Below, in pieces: positions 22,545-34,116 of a DNA stretch of 64,000 nucleotides (its first letter is position 1; each line of letters begins with the position of its first letter). Origin of the DNA: Hypomyces perniciosus (taxonomy: Eukaryota; Ascomycota; Sordariomycetes; Hypocreales; Hypocreaceae); assembly GCA_008477525.1 (NCBI GenBank), contig SPDT01000007.1, forward strand, positions 3,906,001-3,970,000, given 5' to 3'. Below the pieces are notes generated by a model that did not search any database, was not told the DNA's origin, and saw only the letters and a list, made by a program, of their open reading frames with translations. A program made the translations under genes and the position numbers.

Positions 22545-23150
22545 TCAAGCACCGCCCTCACGCTTGGCATACTCCTCCTCAATAGCTTCTTCATACCTCT
22601 CCTCAGCCGAGCGCGGGTCCTCGTGTAGCACACCCTCCTTCAGCAACTCATCGGGACTGGGGCGGTGCGAAATTTTGTCGTTGAGCTTATCCCCGAGCAT
22701 GTGCTTCTGAAGCTGTAGACCAGAACCATTAGTATCACAGCTTCACTTTTGTTGGGGGCAAGGCAGCGTGTTGGGCAGCAAGCAGGATTGCCTTTTTCTC
22801 ACCTCTTTCTGGTTGGCAAGGAGGCCTGGGGCGGCAGTGGAATCGGGGAGAATGTTCTCTAGCAAGGCGCGTGACCAAGTTAGCAAGGCTGATTTCCATG
22901 AGGCAAATGGGCGAGGCGAAACGCCAAGCAGATACTAGATGAAGGCATGGGAATCAGGGGGTGGATATGGGTGTTGGGTGTTGGGCTAGGCGTCCGGGCA
23001 GCACGTACTCTCTATCAGCTCAGCACGATCGGGGCGGTGCTTCAGGTGGTTAGAGAGGGAGTTCTTCCGGGCGGCGTTGGGCTTCACGGGCGAAATCGGC
23101 GTCTCGTCGACGACGACGGCGGAGGATTGGTTCTCGGCGGTATCTGCCAT
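22545..23150 (-). CDS. RPEL-repeat protein
   Basis: Three exons (23150-23009, 22858-22803, 22712-22545) join in phase to 121 residues. Two RPEL motifs are evident: RPDRAELIEKNIL, split across the first intron, and RPSPDELLKEGVL. Between them lies LPDSTAAPGLLANQKELQKH. RPEL motifs bind monomeric actin in the MRTF and Phactr families of animals. In fungi, short two-repeat RPEL proteins are conserved but poorly studied. The N-terminus (NQSSAVVVDETPISPVKP) is Ser/Pro-rich and a possible phosphorylation region, and the C-terminus is acidic (ERYEEAIEEEYAKREGGA). Actin binding is an inference from the motif. Confidence 0.85.
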
Positions 23151-24897
23151 GATGACGGCTTTGCTGCTTTGTCGTGTGCAATGTGGTGAAGCTCCAAGAC
23201 CAGGCAGATGACGTCAAGAGTCCGAGCACGAGCTTCTCAAGTGTGGGGGTGGGGTTGGTCGTACTTGTAAACCTTGAGAAGAGTGATTATATGTAAGAGA
23301 GGAAGCTTAGAGTGTTGTTGAAGGGGAATAAATGGTAAATGGGAAGAAGGGTCTGCATAAATGAGGGGAGATGCAACACTCTTTATTGCTTCCGTCCATG
23401 TTGTGGCGGCAGGCTTCGAACAGCGTTCTGGCCAGAAGACTGGCCTCAGTCATATTGGGCTGGTGATGTATGCAAGAGGCTGCCCATGGTGGATATCATT
23501 GGCATGTGGGCTGACACTACCCCGCAAGCTTGGGTCACCGAACCAGAGACGAAGTAACACCAGATGCTGTATGTGGTAATTGATGTAGCTGTGGCGGCCC
23601 GGGAGGTGATGAGGAGCGTCCCGAGGTGACAGCGCGAGACAGTTGTCTTTGATGGTGATGTTGCTGATTTGTAGGCTCCTTCTACTGGTGGAGATGTGCC
23701 TGGGTCACTTATGTCAATAATATGGAATGTAGGTATCAGTCGTACATAGACCTCATGTGCTGATATGTGACCCATGTGCAGGTGACTTCAGCCAATTTAC
23801 CTGCAGATCGACGCAGTACCATGCATCCGCCCCAACCTCTTCTAAAACCTCAGTCAACGGATAGCTGCTCCAGAATCAATGTGCAGCATCTATATACTGG
23901 GAGCCGATGAGGCCACGGCCATATTGCAATCCAGCTCGTTGGATCCACTATCGATGCTCCTTCAAGACGTTGTGAGACCCAACCCTTGACTTACACGTCA
24001 TTGGATACCAGGCGACCTCCAATGCCCAATCGATGTTGAGCTGACAGATGAGTAGCTGTGTAATACACATGTCATGAGATGGCTCTTAACTCACAACAGG
24101 CGATAAAATCCAGCTAGCCAAGATTATAAGGCTCATGCAAGATCGAGGGATCGAGCAAATCAAAGTCCCCCATGTTGACTTGATCCCAGTGTGGTGACAT
24201 TCCGAATGGTGCAGAGTTGTATCTATGCGCTACGGAGCCAGAAGCGTTACGCATTTTGGTACTAGTAATACTAATAAATCCTTCTTCTTAGCGTAACGAT
24301 CGAATTCGAGCACCACTTCAATGGTTTTTTAGCCGGAGAACGGTCGGAAATCCCGGCGTGGTGGGAGAAGAGTCTTCCAGAATCCATCTATGAAACTAGC
24401 TGATTTCTGAGCTCCGTAAGGCCCAGGAGCCCGAAACCAGAAATAATCTCTTTCAAACATGCACGTCACAAAATAACAAGTCTTGGGTTTCACTGGAGAT
24501 ATGAAATAAATAAAATTAATGCTAGAGACGCGAAATTGAACAAAGCCTTCCAACTTGGGATAAATCTGGATAAAACCCTGATTCGTCTTAGAAGTCCCCG
24601 TTGTCCCGCCACTGATGCGTGTGCAAGTGGCTGTGCGAGGACGGATAATTATCGGTGCTTTCGTCACCGTCAGGCACAGACATCATCGGCCGCGACACTT
24701 GGAAACCAGCCACATTCAAGCTGTTGGGTTAATCATCCCCTTTCATCTATCGCATTCTCCTCGTTTATCCCCCTTTGCTCAACTGCTTTTCTCCTGCGGA
24801 AAAACTATTCGACATCTGATGCTCGACTAAATCGTCATCGCGGGCCCCTTTCACCTCACTCCTCTTCCTCCGGCGTCACCTCTCCCCGTCTTCCGCC
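23151..24897. other. Divergent spacer between the RPEL gene and myosin I
   Basis: About 1.7 kb without a credible gene. It contains the CRE-like site and an 8-bp inverted pair (CGTTACGC and GCGTAACG) around 24245-24300. The last 200 bp are pyrimidine-rich, as expected for the myosin promoter and leader. Confidence 0.5.
23209..23216. promoter_or_regulatory. CRE-like site TGACGTCA upstream of the RPEL gene
   Basis: A perfect palindromic cAMP-response-type site lies 59 bp before the RPEL ATG, a plausible site for a bZIP factor. A single 8-bp match, so modest weight. Confidence 0.35.
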
Positions 24898-27800
24898 ATG
24901 GTAAGACCGCCGAACTCCCCGCCATGCTTCAACCTGATTCTGACGAGCGGTCTCGAATTTCTAGGGTATCTCAAGGCGTCCTAAGGACAAGGCCGCCCGG
25001 AACGCTCAAGCCGGAGCGCTGGGCGCGAATGGTGGCGACAGCGCAAAGCCCAAAAAGGCCACCTACGAAGTCACTAAGAAGAAGGAGATTGGTGTGTCTG
25101 ACTTGACGCTCCTTAGCAAGGTCTCCAACGAAGCCATCAACGACAATCTCAAGAAGCGTTTTGAAGGCGCCGAAATTTACACATACATTGGCCATGTGCT
25201 GGTTTCAGTCAACCCCTTCCGGGACCTGGGAATATACACCGACCACGTCCTGGAAAGCTACAAGGGGAAGAACCGCCTTGAGATGCCGCCGCACGTCTTC
25301 GCCATTGCCGAATCTGCATACTACAACATGAAGGCATACAACGATAATCAGTGTGTCATCATCTCGGGCGAGTCGGGCGCCGGCAAAACCGAAGCCGCCA
25401 AGCGCATCATGCAATACATTGCTAGCGTCTCCGGCGAACAGTCAGGCGATATTAAGAAGATCAAGGAAATGGTGCTGGCAACCAATCCGCTGCTTGAATC
25501 ATTTGGAAACGCAAAGACTTTGAGAAACAACAACTCATCTAGATTCGGAAAATATCTCCAAATTCACTTCAACTTGACTGGAGAGCCGGTCGGAGCCGAC
25601 ATCACGAACTACCTTCTGGAGAAGTCGCGAGTCGTCGGACAGATTACGAACGAGAGAAATTTCCACATTTTCTACCAGTTTACCAAGGGCGCTCCCCGTC
25701 AATATCAAGAGCAATTCGGCATCCAGAAGCCCGAGACATATCTCTACACCAGCAAGTCCAAGTGTTTCAACGTAGACGGCATAGACGATGTTGCAGACTT
25801 TCAGGAGACCATAGATGCTATGAAAGTTATTGGCTTAAGCCAATCGGAGCAAGATCAAATTTTCCGCATGTTAGCTGCCATTCTATGGATCGGCAACATT
25901 CGATTCCAGGAAGATCAGGGTGGATATGCTGAAGTTGTCGACAAGTCCGTAGTGGACTTTGTGGCGTACCTGTTGGAGTGCTCGGCTGAGCAACTCATCA
26001 ATGCCATCACCATCCGCATTTTGACACCCCGAAACGGCGAGGTGATCGAGTCTCCAGCAAACCCCTCACAGGCGACGGCAACTCGCGATGCCTTGGCAAA
26101 GGCCATTTACAGCAACCTATTCGACTGGATTGTGGAGCGCATCAACATATCTCTGAAGTCTAAGCTAGAGACCTCCACGACTATTGGTATCTTGGATATC
26201 TACGGATTCGAGATTTTTGAGAACAACAGCTTCGAGCAGCTGTGTATCAACTATGTCAATGAAAAGCTCCAGCAAATCTTTATCCAACTTACTCTAAAGG
26301 CAGAGCAAGAGGAGTATGCACGGGAAAAGATTCAGTGGACTCCAATCAAATACTTTGACAACAAGGTCGTATGCGACCTGATTGAGCAAATTCGGCCACC
26401 TGGTGTCTTCTCTGCTATGAAGGATGCAACAAAAACAGCACACGCCGATCCTGCTGCCTGCGATCGAACTTTCATGCAGAGTGTCAATGGCATGTCACAT
26501 GCTCACTTGATTCCACGACAAGGCAACTTCATCATCAAGCACTATGCTGGAGATGTCACATACTCAGTGGACGGCATCACGGACAAGAACAAGGACCAAC
26601 TTCTGAAGGGCCTGCTAAATCTCTTCACGCAGAGTGGGAATGCGTTTGTACACACGCTGTTCCCCCATCAGGTTGACCAAGACAACCGAAAACAGCCCCC
26701 ATCAGCAGGCGACCGTATCCGAACATCTGCAAATGCTTTGGTGGATACCCTTATGAAGTGCCAGCCATCATACATTCGAACCATCAAGCCAAACGAGAAT
26801 AAGTCGGCGTCAGAATACAATGGCCCTAATGTTCTTCACCAGATCAAGTATCTTGGCCTGCAAGAAAACGTCCGTATTCGACGAGCTGGCTTTGCCTACC
26901 GTCAAGCCTTTGACAAGTTTGTAGATCGTTTCTTTCTTCTGTCACCGGCTACATCATACGCAGGCGAGTACACGTGGCAGGGATCGTATGAAGATGCTGT
27001 TAAGCAGATCCTCAAAGATACAAGCATTCCCAAGGAAGAGTGGCAAATGGGCGTAACAAAGGCATTCATCAAGTCTCCCGAGACATTGTTTGCCTTGGAG
27101 CACATGCGAGACAGATATTGGCATAACATGGCGACTCGAATCCAGAGAATGTGGAGAGCCTATCTCGCATACCGAGCTGAATCCGCCACACGGATACAGC
27201 GCTTCTGGAGAAAGAAGCGGACAGGAGCAGAGTATTTGCAACTCCGTGACCAGGGTCACAAGGTACTTCAAGGACGCAAAGAACGACGACGTATGAGTCT
27301 TCTCGGCTCTCGGCGGTTTCTCGGAGACTATCTCGGCATCAACGCCACGACTGGATCTGGAGCTCTTATCCGACAGGCAGCTATTTTTGGGACGAACGAG
27401 CGTGCTATCTTCTCTTGCCGTGCTGAGATTCTGGAGGCTAAATTCGGTCGATCCAGTAAACCAAGCCCTCGCGTCATTGTCATAACCAGCAGCAAGTTCT
27501 ATGTCATTGTGCAAATACGCATTAATGACCAACTACAGATTTCTGTGGAAAAGGCTATCCCGCTTGGCACTATCAAGTTCGTTGGAGTTTCCACCGCCCA
27601 AGATGACTGGTTCTCACTGGGCATCGGATCTCCTCAGGAACCCGACCCTTTGATGAACTGTGTTTTCAAGACGGAAATGTTCACCCAAATGCAGAGTGTG
27701 ATGCCAGGGGGGTTCACCCTTAAGATTGGCGAGACGATCGAGTACGCAAAGAAGCCCAACAAGATGCAGCAGGTCAAGGTATTGAAGGACTCTCAGCAAC

Positions 27801-28702
27801 GAGCAGACTTCTACAAGAGCGGTGCTATCCACACACAACAAGGAGAACCCCCAAGCTCTGTTTCATGGCCCATGCCCAAAGCCAAGCCTGTTCCGCCGAA
27901 ACCAATCACCAAGGGCAAACTCATCAAGCCAGGTGGTCCGGGAGGCAGGCCTTCTAGGCTTACCGGTAACCGACCCGCGCAGGCACGGCCTAATGCGTCC
28001 AGCGCTAGGATTGTTCCACAACCTCCCTCTGCCATCTCCAACATGGTGTCGTCGACCCCAAGTGCGAGCCAAACAACTTTGGCCTCCTCATCGGTTGTAG
28101 GAAGTGCTAGCAACCCACTCTCTGGCCACATTGCTAGCCACACTAGAAACGCAAGCAGCACGAGCAGTAGCGCAGCTCGTGCACCACCACCACCACCTCC
28201 TCCACCTGCTGCCCCTGCCGGAAAGTCGAAGATTATGGCCAAGGTGTTATATGATTTCGCCGGCCAAAAGGAAAACGAGCTTTCCATCAAAGCGGGCGAG
28301 ATGCTCGAGATTATCAAGAAGGAAAACAACGGTATGGATATTCTAACCAATCCAAATTTATATCGACTTTTAACTAACAGGATGATAGGTTGGTGGTTAG
28401 CTGTTAACGCCCAAGGCCAGGCCTGGATACCGGCAGCATACGTTGAAGAACAAGCCCCACGGGCACCTCCAGCTCCACCCAAAGCAAAGCCAGCACCACC
28501 GGCCAAACGTCCAGCAGCCGGTCGTAAGCCAATTGACTTGGCACAAAGAGACTCCGGCATGAGTCTTAACGGCGCCGCCAATGGGCTGGATGGCAGCCGA
28601 AGTAATACGCCAACTCCCAGCCTAGGAGGAAGTCTGGCAGATGCTCTTCTGGCGCGCAAGAATGCCATGCAGAAGAGAGACGACGAGACGGAGGACTGGT
28701 AG
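24898..28702 (+). CDS. MYO1: Type I myosin (MyoA/Myo5-like)
   Basis: The first coding exon is only the ATG (24898-24900). A 64-bp intron follows, then exon 24965-28331 and, after a 57-bp intron inside the SH3 domain, 28389-28702, giving 1208 residues. The motor contains the P-loop GESGAGKT (about residue 136), switch [10 protein letters not shown] and switch II LDIYGFE. The position matching the yeast TEDS serine is Glu (NGEVIE, about residue 360). Two IQ motifs ([25 protein letters not shown]) at about 720-755 bind light chains, followed by a basic TH1 membrane-binding domain. A Pro-rich linker leads to an SH3 domain ([19 protein letters not shown] to [19 protein letters not shown]) and an acidic tail ending ETEDW that fits Arp2/3 activation. 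It drives actin patches, endocytosis and polarised growth. Confidence 0.97.
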
Positions 28703-29072
28703 ATTACACGACTTTTATATGCTTCACGATCTTGATATCATGAGAAGGCATTATACAGATTTTTTCTTTTTTCTTTTCCTTTCCATTCCTAGGCCTCTAT
28801 GACTGGTGATCCCGGGGGGAAACGGCGGGTTGTTATACAAGATGTGAGAACCTGGGCGACCATGTCGTACTTGCCTTGAGAAAGGGGCGCGGACTGAATG
28901 CTTTTTTGAACAAGCTGATAGGCTTAGAGGTCTGGGACTGCTTTTGAAGGGGGCAGGCTCGTGGGTTTTCCAGTTGGTATTTAGACTTTTTGAATTGCTT
29001 CTCGAGACAAAATTTATTTGCTTTATTAAAGTATGTTTCTAGTACAGAGTGCCCCCCTTTCCTATCTCTTGA
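28703..29072. other. Short spacer between convergent 3' ends
   Basis: This holds the 3' flanks of myosin I and the palmitoyltransferase. A TTTTTTCTTTTTTC pyrimidine tract lies at about 28760-28775. No gene. Confidence 0.5.
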
Positions 29073-30365
29073 TTAGTTTTGCTCATCGTCTCGTGATGTG
29101 ACTTTTCTACGGCGCAATAACTCTGCAATGGGGACCTCATCCTCTTGCTCTATATCATCTGCATCTTCGTCGACTCCAAAGTCCCGGAGACGCTCACCAT
29201 CTGAGTTCATCCAGTCCCGTGACACTTGTTGCTCTTCATCATTACTGTCGTAATCGTCATTATTCTCATCCGTCATGTAGTCATCAACCTCTTCTAGCTC
29301 GGCGATGAGCATCTTTCTTCTTCTAGCGTCCTGCTCCTGCCGCTGCCTGAAGGCTGCTTTCTGCTCATCGGGGCTCATGTTTGCCTCTCGCAGCTCGGCG
29401 TCGAAATCCCTACGGGTTGTGGGCCAATCCCTTGCAGTGCGGCGGATCTTCTCGGGGTCGGGAGGCGGCCACATGCCTTCCTCGCGGTTGAAGCCGTTTT
29501 CTTCCCAAGTCCAGCCGCTGCTCCGTCCGTCCTTGCTGATTTGAGGACCTCCCGCAAATGGAAAGAACCAGAGCAAAAAGTTTGACGTTCCCATTGCTTG
29601 TGACATGTTGGCGAAGAATCCAATGTCGTACGGAAACTCCACCTTTTCAAAGCGAATCTTTTTCCCGTCTGGTCCCATGATGTCCCACCAATCCCGTCCT
29701 CCTCGGTCTATGATGACTTCGTGCCGTTCGAGTTCCCAGCTTTCTATCATGGTGCGGTTGAATATCCAGTTCTGTGATGTCGTGGCGAGCATGATTCCTA
29801 GAGCGAGAGATGTGCATGCCCATATAAGTAAAACCAATACCAAGGAGATCAATGCGGGCAGCGAAGGGCCAAGATATGCGGGCATGTAGCGAGACTCCCA
29901 GAGGGCGTAGAAGCGCTGCCAGAGCAGATATCCTAAAGTCCAGAGAGAGACATTGGCATAGACAAGGAACCGAAAGAAATGAGGGAATGTCGTCATGGAT
30001 ACGCAGTTCTTAGTCCACGGGCAGTGGTGATCCATTTTGGGGATGCATCGGCCACAGTGTCGGCAGTGGTGAGCCCTCGGCGGCTTGGGAGTCTCGCATT
30101 TCTTGCACCATCGTCCTTCTGCTTCGATCACCTGCTCAGAGAAGACATAGCGGCCAGGATCGACTGTCACGGCCTTGTAGTAGGTGTACCATAGGCAAGA
30201 AAGCAGTACGTTGAAGATGATGGATTCGTTTCGAGTCGGCGGGCCGGGATCAAGACTCGAGTAGTGAAAGACAACCTGCGAGAAGTAGCTTAGAAAAGCA
30301 GTCAAAAGACAAACGGCAGGAACAGCGAGGTTCTGGATGATGGGCGCATCGCTGAATCCTGCCAT
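29073..30365 (-). CDS. PFA4: DHHC palmitoyltransferase Pfa4
   Basis: A single exon of 430 residues from ATG 30365. Two N-terminal helices (IIQNLAVPAVCLLTAFLSYF; IIFNVLLSCLWYTYY) precede the DHHC cysteine-rich domain: RWCKKCETPKPPRAHHC, HCGRCIPKMDHHCPWTKNCV, with the catalytic DHHC intact. Two further helices follow (YANVSLWTLGYLLWQ; LISLVLVLLIWACTSLALG), giving the usual four-pass topology with the active site in the cytosol. TTSQNWIFNRTMIESWE is the Pfa4-type TTxE region. The C-terminal 170 residues are hydrophilic and acidic (DDYMTDENNDDYDSNDEEQ). The family palmitoylates cytosolic cysteines of membrane proteins at the ER; in yeast Pfa4 acts on chitin synthase Chs3. Length agrees with the family. 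Confidence 0.93.
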   Translation of the reverse strand: MAGFSDAPIIQNLAVPAVCLLTAFLSYFSQVVFHYSSLDPGPPTRNESIIFNVLLSCLWYTYYKAVTVDPGRYVFSEQVIEAEGRWCKKCETPKPPRAHHCRHCGRCIPKMDHHCPWTKNCVSMTTFPHFFRFLVYANVSLWTLGYLLWQRFYALWESRYMPAYLGPSLPALISLVLVLLIWACTSLALGIMLATTSQNWIFNRTMIESWELERHEVIIDRGGRDWWDIMGPDGKKIRFEKVEFPYDIGFFANMSQAMGTSNFLLWFFPFAGGPQISKDGRSSGWTWEENGFNREEGMWPPPDPEKIRRTARDWPTTRRDFDAELREANMSPDEQKAAFRQRQEQDARRRKMLIAELEEVDDYMTDENNDDYDSNDEEQQVSRDWMNSDGERLRDFGVDEDADDIEQEDEVPIAELLRRRKVTSRDDEQN

Positions 30366-31057
30366 GACGAATGTTGGGGCTCTTTGGTTCAAGATCGCTT
30401 TGGCAGGGGTGGTTTGGGAGGTTGTGACGGAAGAGACGCGTCAAGTCTGTATTATGTAATCATCCGATTCATCCCCCTGAAAGGCCAGCATGCTGACCTG
30501 CCGTATTCAATTTCAACAGATCCATGGATATTTCCTTGGAGAAATCGAGATTTTGAAGGATTTCGTGATTCTTCAACTACCTGGATTTCTGAGGCCACCA
30601 ATATGATTTTCTAGGGCGTTTGAGGATCTCAACATCAAACTTTCGCTGAAGATAAACCATGGCTCGACTCGCAAAAGTGCATGTCTCTGCTCTATGGCAT
30701 GTGGTGTCTGGTTCCATGTTGAGATATTGTGACTAACTCTCTTTAAGTAGTGTTTTATCTTTTGTGTACATTGCGAATTCGTTTGAGCGACATTCGTTGA
30801 CCGGTATGGCCTCAGAAACCATCCGTTGAAACTCGTATTGCCAGACATCACTGACAGTTTTTTCCCTAGAACGACCGCGGCTCTCATCATTACTGGTTTT
30901 TCTTTTATCAGGCTGTTTCTGCTATGCTGCCAGCCTCATATCCAAGTGGCTTCCAGGCGCAGATGGGCGATTTACCAATAGCTCCAGGCAAAATCGGGAT
31001 GGCCTGTTACTAGGCACCGCTTCAGATGATGCATCACCAAAGGGTTCCAGCGCGCAC
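30366..31057. other. Divergent promoter region, Pfa4 and GT90 genes
   Basis: About 690 bp shared upstream region. It contains an ACGCGT hexamer at 30436-30441. The GT90 frame is open upstream to about 30840 but has no earlier ATG. Confidence 0.5.
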
Positions 31058-33778
31058 ATGCCCAATCGCCCCAGGCGATGGTCTCTCCCGGTCTTGATCC
31101 TCCTCATTGTAGCCCGATTGGAAGTCTTTCACCAAGTGAATCACCAGCAGCAATGCTCGACTCCGGGCATCGAGGTGAGCAAAGAGACAATGACGTCACT
31201 GAGGCCAAAGGAAGATGGGGGGTTGCTAACAACGTCATGATAGTCATTCTTGTGTCTGCTACTTCTTGGATACGAGATAGTAGTTACTCACCGAAGATGG
31301 GGCTCCCCTGCACCTGCACCTGACGATGACGACGACCCATGGCACAGTGTGTTCGATGACTTGTGGGAGTGGTTCAGCGGACCCCGGGTTGTCATGGTTA
31401 ATACACTTGTCAGCGCCTTCATTTTCTCATTCGGGACATTCTTATCTGTTTCTCAGACTAAGAGGTCAACCTACTTCTGCTTCGACCTTATAGACAGTCG
31501 TTTTAGAATCGTCTCATTGCAATTGGTAGGACTTGTGCTTGATGCTACCATACTTGTCCTCATATGGCGCATGTTGGCATGGGCAAGAACTACCAAACTT
31601 CGGATACAACTGTTGGGAACCGTGCTTCTCCTGTCATCGCTCTCCATATTGATGCTGTGGGTGAGCAACAGTGTATTCAGGGGCACTCGCAGGGTTAACG
31701 TCTCCTTCGGCTCTCTCTACTGGTTTGATGTCGTCGTGGATAGTATCGCCTTTGTGTCCCTCTTGATATCTGCAATGGTTTGGATTTGCGAAACATCTCC
31801 TATCACGCCAGTCAGCACTCTCACTTTCTTGATTGGAATTTGGAACTCTTCTGATAACGTCTTCCATCTTGGAGACTGGTTGCATATCTCGAGGGGTAAT
31901 GCTTTGGGGCCGTTATGGATTATCGTGTTTGGTACCATATTATTTACATATCTCCACGATCTTCGTTCTGTTTTATTCATCCGAAGGGTGTTTCTAGCTA
32001 CCCTCCTTTTGGCCTTGCTCTGGGTCGCCACCATCTTCACTTTCGTGAAGAAACCCGAGACATTTTCCGAAATTCACCCCGTCAACAATCTTGTGTACGC
32101 AGCCCAAATCGAGCATGACCGCTGGCTGTCGCTTGTCAGTACGAGCACAACGCTTTCCACAGCTGTGAAGGTCTATCAAGAGCATCATGGAGGGATGTCA
32201 CCACCGCCCAACTTTGGCGATTGGTATAAGTATGCGGAAGAGTCGCCTATCATTGATGGATTTGACCAAATTGATCGCGATCTTATGCCATTCTGGGGAA
32301 TTCCCCCACAAATGCTCCGTCTCAGAGCCGATGAGATGGCGGCTGTACCGGGCGTGGCGACCATCACAATCAAGGATGGGCAAGCTACCTGGAAGGACAC
32401 GGGAAGCAGTGGGAATAATCAAGATTTGGAAGAGGTGGTCAATTTGATCAAGAAGTTCTCGAAACATCTTCCCGACATGATTCTCCCGATCAACCTCAGC
32501 CCGACGCCTCGTGTCCTACCAACATGGGAAGAGGCGAACTCGAAACACCGGACAACTCGTCTGGGCTCGTTGGCTGACTTGTTGTCCCGACGTTCAACAG
32601 ATGAAATGAGCAATGCCACAGAATCAATAAATGCCCGCGAGGGGGTGACAACCAGGCCGAGCATGGCAGCCTGGAACATTACCTGGGCGAGTGACTTCCG
32701 TAAAATGCAGATTGAGGCTTGCTCACCTCTATCGCGGAGCAGGGCGAGGCCACACTGGAACTTCAGACAATTCTGCTGGGCGTGTGCCAAGGCCCACTCT
32801 CAAGGCCAACTCCTGGCCAAGTGGCAACAGTCTCTAGAGGTTTGCGCTCAACCCGATCTGAGACTTTTGCATGGGTTCTCGCTCACGGACCCTCGGCAAC
32901 CCCCAATTCGGCAGTTAATGCCTCTGTTCGGGGGTTCAAAGACGGACGAATTCAGAGACATTATCATACCTCTTCCGAAGTCCAGGCTAGAGAAACCCGA
33001 TATCGACTGGGATTTTAAACGAAGACACGACGCTCTATTTTGGAGGGGGAGTGTGGGAGAGCACGCCATCAACAATCAGGCTCTCCGGGGCAGCCACAAA
33101 TATCGGCTGCTGCATCTCGCCAACACACCATACCCGCAGGACGAGGTTACAATGGTCCTCCCAGTCAAGGGGGATGATAAACGATTCGGATACGAGAGGG
33201 CGTCGGCAGCAGAGGCCAATGGGGTAGTACCGTTCAATGTAGGGGTCGGCAACTACTCGGCGTGTCTGGGGAACAACTGTGACCTGGTCGAAAAGGCATA
33301 CGGCACGCGTGATGAATCGGAGCTACTGGAACACCGCTACGTCCTGCTGCTGGATGAGGATGATGGGCCCCCACTTCATATGATGCGGACGCTGCGGTCC
33401 AACAGCGTGCCCTTTGTATCAACCATATTCCGCACGTGGTTTACAGAACGACTCATGCCCTGGCTTCACTTTGTGCCCATTGACCCACGATACCAGGCCC
33501 TACACACGACGTTTGCATATTTCTCTGGAACGGAAAAACGGCCACAGATAAACGGCAGGGAGACATCTATGTCAGGTCGCATAGGAGATGCGGAGTGGAT
33601 TGTCCAACAGGGCCAGCGCTGGGCACAAAAGGCGCTAGGGAAGAAGGACATGGAAATCTATCTGTTCCGGCTGCTGCTCGAATGGGGTCGGCTGATTGAC
33701 GACCATAGGGATGTGATTGGGTTCCGCAAGGGTGAGAACGGCGAGTTCCAAAATGTTGGGTGGACACGGCAGCAGTGA
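31058..33778 (+). CDS. Membrane-anchored CAP10/GT90 glycosyltransferase
   Basis: Two exons, 31058-31174 and 31244-33778, with a 69-bp intron (TTGCTAAC branch) give 883 residues. Residues 1-40 include a hydrophobic signal-anchor (LPVLILLIVARLEVF). About six further hydrophobic helices follow to about residue 310 (for example LLGTVLLLSSLSILMLWVS, FDVVVDSIAFVSLLISAMV, VFLATLLLALLWVATIF), so the protein is polytopic. The C-terminal half is the CAP10/GT90 domain: KPDIDWDFKRRHDALFWRG, HRYVLLLDEDDG (the place of the DGxG donor-binding loop) and LRSNSVPFVSTIFRTWF. GT90 enzymes transfer xylose or glucose onto proteins or capsule glycans; Cryptococcus Cap10 and human POGLUT1 belong here. The likely location is the Golgi or ER, and the acceptor is unknown. 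Confidence 0.88.
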
Positions 33779-34072
33779 AACGGACGAGGATTCAAAAGAG
33801 GTGATTTTTGAGACGATTTTTTGGCACAGTTGGGTTGGGCTGGGATGCATCATCTTGTCATCTGGGGTTCCACAACCGCAGGGACGGGAGAATTACTACA
33901 CTTCCGATGGCTCCTGCCTGGATATGGAATGATCTTCAGGTCTGTGTATCCCACCGAGTACGAAAATAAGCACCGGTAGGCATGTACTATGATATATGAG
34001 TTGCAAGGGAATATAATTTACTTTATGCCAGATGTGCGTCGGACGGGATACGCAGGGCAGACATGTACATAT

Positions 34073-34116
34073 AGACACACAGACACACACACAGACAGAC
34101 ACAGACACACAGAGAT
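34073..34116. repeat. AGACAC-type microsatellite
   Basis: Imperfect (AGACAC/AC)n repeat in the 3' flank of the GT90 gene. Confidence 0.75.

Noticed and set aside
27811..28668. 285-codon minus-strand open frame inside myosin I
   Set aside because: It is a shadow of the Pro/Ala-rich myosin tail, with no splice or start support.
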